The notes under the pieces: model-generated | What the model saw: the letters and a program-made list of their open reading frames with translations, nothing else | The model's database searches: none | Told to the model about the DNA's origin: nothing | Assembly: GCF_036227225.1 (NCBI RefSeq) | Contig: NZ_CP109444.1 | Location: 11,017,501-11,081,500, forward strand | Source of the DNA: Streptomyces sp. NBC_01478 | GTDB lineage: Bacteria; Actinomycetota; Actinomycetes; Streptomycetales; Streptomycetaceae | Length of the DNA stretch: 64,000 nt | Reading direction: 5' to 3' | Translations under genes and position numbers: made by a program | Shown: positions 58,649-64,000 of the stretch, one piece after another | How the letters are laid out: the number at the start of each line of letters is the position of its first letter | How positions within the stretch are numbered: position 1 is the first letter of the stretch

Positions 58649-59348
58649 GGTGAGGGCCCTTCTGGGAGGTGGGGATCTGCGTGAGCCACTGCCCGAGCAG
58701 GGCCGACTCCGCGGGGGTGAACGGTTCGGGGGTGAGGTCGTCGAGGGACGAGAGCAGCGTGGTCGCGGCTGCGGCGCGGGCGTCCGCGGCCGGGGTGTCC
58801 GCCGCGGGATCGAGCAGGATCGCCTGATGGATCGCGTCCCGGACCAGCCGCGACAGGCCGGAGTCCGGATACAGCGTGGGACGGGTGATCAGCGACAGGG
58901 ACACCCCGGTGTTGGCCGACATGACCATGCGTGCCGCGATCTCCGGTGCGACACGAAGGCGGCCCTGCGCGGCGAGCCGTTCAAGGTCTCCACGGAGGAT
59001 GCGCATCGCCTCCTCCGCGGCCTCGGGCACGGAACGCAGCGCCGGGGCGAACATCAGCTTGTAGGCGTTGGGGTGTGCCAGCGCGAACGCCGTGTGGCTG
59101 TCCCAGCCGGCCCGGAGGTCCCGCAGCGGGTCCTCGGACTTCTCGGCGGCGCGCTTCGTCTCCAGGTACTGGTCCCAGACGTGGTCGACCGTCGCCGCCA
59201 GCAGCCCGTCCTTGTCGCCGAACAGTCGGTACAGCACCGGCTGCTGCACACCGGCCGCCTCGCACACCGCGCGAGTGGACACATCACCACTGGGTGACTG
59301 GGCGATCAGCTCGGCCGCCGCTTCGATTATCAGCGATCTCGTGTTCAT
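58641..59348 (-). CDS. TetR-family regulator
   Basis: 235 residues. HTH about 5-50: SLIIEAAAELIAQSP and STRAVCEAAGVQQPVLYRLFGDKDGLL. The C-terminal domain is of the TetR_C type with AFALAHPNAYKLMFAP. ATG at 59348 is chosen over a 12-residue longer frame that would run through the inverted repeat at 59357-59400. First gene of the set with the two SDRs, which it probably represses. Confidence 0.82.
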   Translation of the reverse strand: MNTRSLIIEAAAELIAQSPSGDVSTRAVCEAAGVQQPVLYRLFGDKDGLLAATVDHVWDQYLETKRAAEKSEDPLRDLRAGWDSHTAFALAHPNAYKLMFAPALRSVPEAAEEAMRILRGDLERLAAQGRLRVAPEIAARMVMSANTGVSLSLITRPTLYPDSGLSRLVRDAIHQAILLDPAADTPAADARAAAATTLLSSLDDLTPEPFTPAESALLGQWLTQIPTSQKGPHHD

Positions 59349-59356
59349 GTAATCGA

Positions 59357-59400
59357 CGATAACATCGATTCGTAACGCCGACAACAGTCATTTGTTATCG
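59357..59400. promoter_or_regulatory. Inverted repeat upstream of TetR-SDR-SDR
   Basis: CGATAACA (59357-59364) and TGTTATCG (59393-59400) are exact complements spaced by 28 bases; each is followed or preceded by ATCGAT-like bases. AT-rich for this genome and placed at the expected promoter of the TetR gene: likely operator pair. Confidence 0.5.
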
Positions 59401-59407
59401 ATGAAAA

Positions 59408-59451
59408 CAAGGGCGCCTCCCACCGCGTCGATGCGGTGGGAGGCGCCCTTG
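59408..59451 (-). terminator. Strong terminator after the ThuA/RICIN gene
   Basis: Perfect 19-base stem (59408-59426 with 59433-59451), 6-base loop; on the minus strand it is followed by TTTTCAT, a real T-run. Ends the secreted-protein operon at 59469-64000. Confidence 0.85.
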
Positions 59452-59468
59452 CGGTGCCGTGCGGTGGC

Positions 59469-60767
59469 TCAGGACTGCACGGCGAGTTGGAAGGCCTGCG
59501 CGGTGGAGCCGTCGCAGGTCCGCTGGGTGAGCTGGACACTGTTGGTCGCCGCCGTGGCGGCGGTCAGGCACTTGCCGCTGTGCCGGGCGACGAAGTGGTA
59601 GCGCCCGCTCGTCTCACGCACCGGCTGCCACTGCTGGTTCGTGCCGCCGGAGTAGGCCCACAGTTGCAGTGGCGCGTTGTCCGCCGTCGAGCGGTCGGTC
59701 ACGTCGATGACCTGCGCCGGGTTGCCGCGCGCGGTGATCTCCATGTACCCGCTGTCGGTGGAGCGGAACTGGTACTGCTGTGCCGTGGTGCCGTTGCAGG
59801 CGTACTGCTGGATCGCCGTCCCGTTGGCCGTGGCCGCCGAACGGGCGTCCACACACGTGCCGTTGCCGCCGTTCTGCACGGAGTACCAGGCGGTCTCGGA
59901 GATCGGGGTGTCCGTCGGCGGCGTCGAAGTGTCGCCCCCGCCCAGCCACTTGAGCCCGTTCAGCAGGAACTGGTTCTGGGTGGCGCTCGCGAACGTCGAC
60001 GACAGCCGCGTGTTGGTCGTGTAGTTCATCGCGTTGTGACCGAAGTTCGCGTACAGCATCTTGTACTTCGTGTTGGTCCACAGGATCGGGTAATACCCGC
60101 TGTACCAGGACTGGTTGGGATCCGTGCCGACCGGGAAGCTGCTCGGGTCGATCGACGCCAGGATCTTGATGTCCGGGTTCTGCCGCAGATCGTTGGACCA
60201 GCTGTACCACTCGCTGACCGACGAGGTGAACGTGGCCGGCAGGGCGGCGGTGGGCGGGATCGTGTGGTCCTCCACCTTCAGGGTCACCGCGGTCGGACCC
60301 CAGGTGTTGGACACGAAGTTCCCCGAGCCGAGGAACGTGTTGTGGTACCAGGACCAGCTCGCCGCGTTCGTCGTGAAGGCGGAGACATGGAAGCCCATGA
60401 AGCCGCCGCCACCCCTCATGTACGCCTCGAAACCGGTGCGTTGGGCGGCGGTCTGCGGCAGGTCGTCGAGGAACAGGACGACTTGGTACGCGTTGACCCC
60501 GCCGTTGGCGAGCAGGTCCCAGTTGGTGCTGGCCGTGTAGGTGTAGCCGTTCGCCGCGGCCTGCTGCGGGAACCAGACGTTCGCCTCCTTGTCGAAGTCG
60601 ATGTGCGCCGCGTCGTAGGTGCCGCTGTAGAGCGCGAGGATCTTGAACGGCGTCGCCGCGGTACTCGCCTGGGCCGCGGGCGGTACGGCCGCGAGGCCCA
60701 GCAGAGTCGCCAGCAGGAGGAGGACCCGCAGGAGCGCGCGAGTGGAACCGGATCTGATGGTGTTCAT
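59469..60767 (-). CDS. Secreted ThuA-like protein with C-terminal RICIN domain
   Basis: 432 residues. Sec signal peptide ending PPAAQAS near residue 35. ThuA-like glutamine-amidotransferase fold at about 40-275 (FKILALYSGTYDAAHIDFDKE, FLDDLPQTAAQRTGFEAYMRG, GGGFMGFHVSAF, ILWTNTKYKMLYANFGHNAMNY), then a ricin-type beta-trefoil (CVDARSAATANGTAIQQYACN, QLWAYSGGTNQQWQPV, CLTAATAAT). Probably an extracellular carbohydrate-binding or sugar-modifying enzyme; ThuA domains occur in trehalose use and glycoside degradation. Follows the next upstream gene by 27 bases. Confidence 0.8.
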   Translation of the reverse strand: MNTIRSGSTRALLRVLLLLATLLGLAAVPPAAQASTAATPFKILALYSGTYDAAHIDFDKEANVWFPQQAAANGYTYTASTNWDLLANGGVNAYQVVLFLDDLPQTAAQRTGFEAYMRGGGGFMGFHVSAFTTNAASWSWYHNTFLGSGNFVSNTWGPTAVTLKVEDHTIPPTAALPATFTSSVSEWYSWSNDLRQNPDIKILASIDPSSFPVGTDPNQSWYSGYYPILWTNTKYKMLYANFGHNAMNYTTNTRLSSTFASATQNQFLLNGLKWLGGGDTSTPPTDTPISETAWYSVQNGGNGTCVDARSAATANGTAIQQYACNGTTAQQYQFRSTDSGYMEITARGNPAQVIDVTDRSTADNAPLQLWAYSGGTNQQWQPVRETSGRYHFVARHSGKCLTAATAATNSVQLTQRTCDGSTAQAFQLAVQS

Positions 60768-60794
60768 GTAGGTGATCGATCCTTTCCGTGCGGT

Positions 60795-63017
60795 CTACGG
60801 GTAGTTGGTCAAGTAGGCGACGTTGGTGCTGGAGTTGGACGGCCCGCCGGTGCTGTTGATGATGTGGCTGATCGTGCCGACCCCGCCCAGCGAGACGGTC
60901 ACCATGTCGTGGAACTTGACCCCGGACACGCTCGGCACCTCGAAGGCGCGATCGGCGACCACTGCGGAGTTGGAGCTGAAGTAGCAGTAGCTGCCAAGTC
61001 CCCAAGCCTCGTGGGTGGTTACGCCGGCGGCGACCTTGTAGGCGGGGTAGCCCTTGCCGGTGCCGTTCATCCAGGAGGCCTGGTTAGGCGGGTCGTAGGG
61101 CATCTCGTTCTGGAAGAAGTACGTCCGGCCGCCGTTGCCGTTCCAGACGACCTGGGTCTTCTGGAAGTGCTCGACGAACAGGCCGTACGCCGTCACGTTG
61201 GCGGCGTTGACGATCAGCCCGGTGTCCGCCGTGTTGGCGGTCCAGCCGACCGTTCCGGAGTTGCCGTGGTCGGCCCGCCAGATCCAGGTGTGGTCGATGA
61301 TCGTGTTGGCGCTGTTGATGACAACGGAGTTGGTGGCCTTGCCGACGGTGGCGCCGCCGATGCGGACGAAGACATCGGACAACTGCGTCGGGTCGGAGGC
61401 GTGCGTGGCGGTCGAACCGGACGGGCCGATCTGCACCAGCGTCGCGGAGTTGGTGGTGCCCGCGTCGATCAGCAGACCCGCCAGCTCGATGCCGTCCACG
61501 TCGGCGGTGGAGATCGCGGTGATCCCGCCGTCCGGCACGAAGGTGGCCAGGCCCATGCCCAGCACGACCGTGTCGGGGCGCGTGATGTTGATCGTCTGGT
61601 TGAGGTGGTAGACGCCCGGGGTGACCAGCAGGTTCTTGCCGGCCGCGAGCGCGGTGTTCATGTCGGCCGCGGTGGCGCCGGGCTTGACGATGTAGAACTG
61701 GTCGATCGGCAGCGACTTGCCCGCCGGGGTCTTCCCGCTCCACGTGGTGCCGACGGCGTTGGACTGGAGGCCGGGCACGAACACCTGGTAGGCGCCCGCG
61801 CTGTCGACGTACAGGAAGGGCTTCTCGCGGATCGTCGGGGAACTGGCGACGTTGGTGTACGTCGGGAAGGACTGGGCGGGTGCGCCCTGGTCGCCGACGA
61901 AGACCATGTTCCAGTTGGAGCCGGACCAACTGCCCATCGTGGAGTTGCGGGTGAGGAACTGCTGCTGGGAGCCGGACTGGATCTGGCCGTCGACCTTGGT
62001 GTCGGAGATGAAGCCGCCGCTGGACCAACCGCCGTCGTCCAGCGCCAGGTTGCCGCGCACGTGCATGCGCCGGTACGGGGCGGCCTGAGAGACGGCCCAA
62101 CGGTCGGTGCCACCAGTGGGGTTGACCGACAGGTTCTCGGCGTCGCGCCAGAAGTTCTGCGTCGCGTTGCCCTGGAACCAGTCGGCCTCCGCGTGCACCG
62201 CGCCGTTGATGGTCACGTCGTCCGGCGAGAAGCCGAGGCCGGCGACCTGCGTGTAGAAGCCCACGTTGGCGTTCGCGCTGTAGGTACCCGGCTTGAACAG
62301 CAGGGCCTGGCGGGCCGAGCCGAACTGGTTGGTCTGCTGCTGGGAGAAGACCGAGTCCAGCTTGGACTGGATGCTCGACGCCGACATCGACGGGTCGAAC
62401 ACCGTCACGTTCGGGCCGAAGTCCGGGGTGCCCGGCGGGTTCGTCGTGGCGCCGCCGAGGGTGAAGGACTGCGCGGCGGTGCCGTTGCAGGTGTACTGCG
62501 CCAACTGCACGCTGTCGGCGGTCGACGCGCTCGGCACGTCGAGGCACTTGCCGCTGTTGCGGTTGACGAAGTGGTAGGCGCCGTCGGACTCGACGACCGG
62601 GAGCCACTGCTGGTTGTTGCCGCCGGAGTACGTCCACAACTGGATGAGCGCGGAGTCGGCGGTCGAGACGTTGGTGACGTCCCAGGCCTCGGCGCCGTTC
62701 AGGTTGCTGTTCACGCGGTAGTAGCCGCCGTCGGTGGCGACCAACTGCCAGTTCTGCGCGGTGCTTCCGTTGCACGTGTACTGCTGGACGGCGGTGCCGT
62801 CGGCACTCGCGGCCGAGCGGGCGTCGACACACTTGCCGCTGGCCTTGTTGACCACGGTGGTGTAGCCGGTCGGTATCGCGGCCGCGGCCGTGCTCGCCGC
62901 GCTCGCCGAGCCCTGCGCCGCGAACTCGATGCCGGTCACGGTGGTGGCCACGAGCGCGACCGCCGTGAGCGCTCTCGGTATGGCGTGGCGGCCGGACAGT
63001 CTTTTCCGTCTGAGCAC
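60795..63017 (-). CDS. Secreted RICIN-domain protein with beta-helix catalytic-like region
   Basis: 740 residues. Signal peptide to about residue 41 (GSASAAS). RICIN trefoil at about 48-190 with CVDARSAASADGTAVQQYTCN, IQLWTYSGGNNQQWLPV and CLDVPSASTADSVQLAQYTCN. The remaining 540 residues have the repetitive small-residue pattern of a right-handed parallel beta-helix (FGPNVTVFDPSMSASSIQ, VVLGMGLATFVPDGGITAIS, NTIIDHTWIWRADHGNSG), seen in polysaccharide lyases and GH55/GH87-like enzymes. No exact family or catalytic residues assigned. GTG start with AGGAGA upstream. Confidence 0.75.
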   Translation of the reverse strand: MLRRKRLSGRHAIPRALTAVALVATTVTGIEFAAQGSASAASTAAAAIPTGYTTVVNKASGKCVDARSAASADGTAVQQYTCNGSTAQNWQLVATDGGYYRVNSNLNGAEAWDVTNVSTADSALIQLWTYSGGNNQQWLPVVESDGAYHFVNRNSGKCLDVPSASTADSVQLAQYTCNGTAAQSFTLGGATTNPPGTPDFGPNVTVFDPSMSASSIQSKLDSVFSQQQTNQFGSARQALLFKPGTYSANANVGFYTQVAGLGFSPDDVTINGAVHAEADWFQGNATQNFWRDAENLSVNPTGGTDRWAVSQAAPYRRMHVRGNLALDDGGWSSGGFISDTKVDGQIQSGSQQQFLTRNSTMGSWSGSNWNMVFVGDQGAPAQSFPTYTNVASSPTIREKPFLYVDSAGAYQVFVPGLQSNAVGTTWSGKTPAGKSLPIDQFYIVKPGATAADMNTALAAGKNLLVTPGVYHLNQTINITRPDTVVLGMGLATFVPDGGITAISTADVDGIELAGLLIDAGTTNSATLVQIGPSGSTATHASDPTQLSDVFVRIGGATVGKATNSVVINSANTIIDHTWIWRADHGNSGTVGWTANTADTGLIVNAANVTAYGLFVEHFQKTQVVWNGNGGRTYFFQNEMPYDPPNQASWMNGTGKGYPAYKVAAGVTTHEAWGLGSYCYFSSNSAVVADRAFEVPSVSGVKFHDMVTVSLGGVGTISHIINSTGGPSNSSTNVAYLTNYP

Positions 63018-63069
63018 GGATTCTCCTGTGGTGATGGGGGGTTGGGGAGGAAAGTCGGAGGGGCGTCCG

Positions 63070-64000
63070 TCAGCCGGTGTACTGGGCGAAGATGCTGGTG
63101 AACTGCCAGTTGCTCTGGCTCACGCCCGAGCAGGTGTCGTCGTTCGGGTAGGCGCCCGGGCAGGGCCGGTCACGGTTGGCCGACCAGAACGTCAGCCGCG
63201 CGAGGTGGTGCGCCTGCGCGTAGCCGAGGATGGTCTGGAAGTCGGCGGTGGTGACGGTCTCGTTGTTGTCGGTGATGCCGTTCATCGAGGAGATGCCCAT
63301 GTCCCGGTAGGCCGCGTCGTCGCTGTAGCCGTACGCGTTCTTCAGCGCGGTCTTGAGACCCTCGGCCGCCCGCTGGGTGAGCGTGCCCATGTTCTGGCCC
63401 GCGCCGCCGAAGTCGAACGGCATGATCGTCCAGGCGTCCACGGTCAGCCCGGAGGAGGCGGCCCGGTTGATGAGACTCGTGTCGGGACCGCTCTGCCCGG
63501 TGCCGATGGTGACGTACACCTTGATGCCCGGGTTGTTGGCCTTGACGGTCTTGAGCGCGTCCACGGTCCGCTGCTGCACGGTCCCGTTGCTGTACGCGTC
63601 GGCCTCGATGTCGATGTCGATGGCCTTCAGCGAGTAGGCGCTGATGACCTTCTGGTACGCCGCCGCCAGTTCGCCCGCGCTGGAGCATGAGCTCTCCAGC
63701 TTGTTGCCGCTGTAGCCGCCGAAGGACGGGACGACGTCACCGCCGTTGGCGCGCACGGTGTTGATGGTCGACTGGTCGACTCCGCCGGTCAGCGCCCGGC
63801 CGCCGTCCCACTGCGGGTTGCAGTAGCCGTTGCTCAGGACGAACGCGAGCGTGAACCACTTCACGCCGGTCGCGTTCATGACAGTCGTAGGGCTGGGCGG
63901 GTTCCCCCAGCCGTTGTAGAGGTACGGGGCGACGGCCATCGGCGCGGTCGTGGGCGGGGTCGTGCCGCCGGCGGCGGGGGCCGTCCACTTCTGGTTGGCG
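63070..64000 (-). CDS. GH18 chitinase-like protein (N-terminal part beyond window)
   Basis: About 310 C-terminal residues visible. A Pro/Thr linker (APAAGGTTPPTTAPM) follows a sequence ending ANQKWT, which looks like the end of a RICIN or other carbohydrate-binding domain. The catalytic domain begins near VAPYLYNGWG; VVPSFGGYSG and the GH18 signature region KAIDIDIEAD (DxxDxDxE variant with the probable acid Glu) are present, and IMPFDFGG and LTFWSANRDRPC follow. It resembles the Streptomyces chitinase group that includes ChiC/ChiD-like GH18 enzymes. Secretion is inferred. Confidence 0.83.
   Translation of the reverse strand, partial: ANQKWTAPAAGGTTPPTTAPMAVAPYLYNGWGNPPSPTTVMNATGVKWFTLAFVLSNGYCNPQWDGGRALTGGVDQSTINTVRANGGDVVPSFGGYSGNKLESSCSSAGELAAAYQKVISAYSLKAIDIDIEADAYSNGTVQQRTVDALKTVKANNPGIKVYVTIGTGQSGPDTSLINRAASSGLTVDAWTIMPFDFGGAGQNMGTLTQRAAEGLKTALKNAYGYSDDAAYRDMGISSMNGITDNNETVTTADFQTILGYAQAHHLARLTFWSANRDRPCPGAYPNDDTCSGVSQSNWQFTSIFAQYTG

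Noticed and set aside
59436..63101. 1221-residue open frame on the plus strand
   Set aside because: It is the antisense of the ThuA/RICIN and beta-helix genes, with low-complexity Val/Arg/Gly composition and no domain.

Overview
This is very GC-rich DNA with strong GC bias at third codon positions, GGAGG-type ribosome sites, many GTG starts and ATGA stop/start overlaps. Together with mycofactocin genes and secreted RICIN-domain and GH18 proteins, this points to a Streptomyces-like actinomycete (inference from gene content only). I see no rRNA, tRNA, CRISPR array, insertion sequence, prophage, NRPS/PKS gene or plasmid origin. No gap between genes exceeds about 250 bases.

Layout. (1) 1-2594: end of a mycofactocin biosynthesis operon (mftD 3' part, mftE, mftF). 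(2) 2716-5262: flavin-dependent monooxygenase and flavin reductase resembling steroid HsaA/HsaB, plus a six-helix membrane protein. (3) 5259-9854: TetR with a C-terminal Cys4 finger, NmrA-like protein, PASTA-like lipoprotein, and a lipoprotein esterase divergent from a TetR. (4) 9895-47551: a large acyl-CoA catabolic region with six acyl-CoA dehydrogenases, two thiolases, two AMP-forming ligases, two class III CoA-transferase/racemase proteins, two P450s with one ferredoxin, two amidohydrolases, two enoyl-CoA hydratases, a MaoC-type hydratase, an aldehyde dehydrogenase and many SDRs. (5) 47606-56964: meta-cleavage genes (HsaC-, HsaD-, HsaE-, HsaG- and HsaF-like), a KstD-family dehydrogenase, a TetR, a DM13/DoxX pair and an IclR regulator. 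(6) 56976-59348: a TetR and two SDRs. (7) 59469-64000: three secreted carbohydrate-related proteins, the last running off the window.

How it fits together. The gene set suggests degradation of a steroid, terpenoid or other polycyclic compound: P450s and KstD prepare the rings, HsaA/B-like enzymes make a catechol, HsaC/D-like enzymes cleave it, HsaE/G/F-like enzymes turn the dienoate into pyruvate and an acyl-CoA, and the beta-oxidation genes handle side chains or ring remnants. Two SDRs have the N-terminal signature of mycofactocin-dependent dehydrogenases, which links the catabolic genes to the mft operon at the left edge. KshAB, IpdAB and any recognisable importer are missing from the window, so the substrate stays open.

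Regulation and most unusual points. An AT-rich dyad centred on AGTATACT recurs in at least six promoters of the acyl-CoA region. A second dyad (AGACCG..CGGTAC) sits exactly between the -35 and -10 boxes of promoters for an amidohydrolase and a P450, with a diverged copy before the IclR gene. A tandem-duplicated GntR/FCD regulator lies in the middle. The stretch 18926-25359 looks like a split ACAD10/11 or LvaABCDE-type pathway: small protein, acyl-CoA ligase, APH-family kinase, SDRs and an ACAD11-like dehydrogenase.
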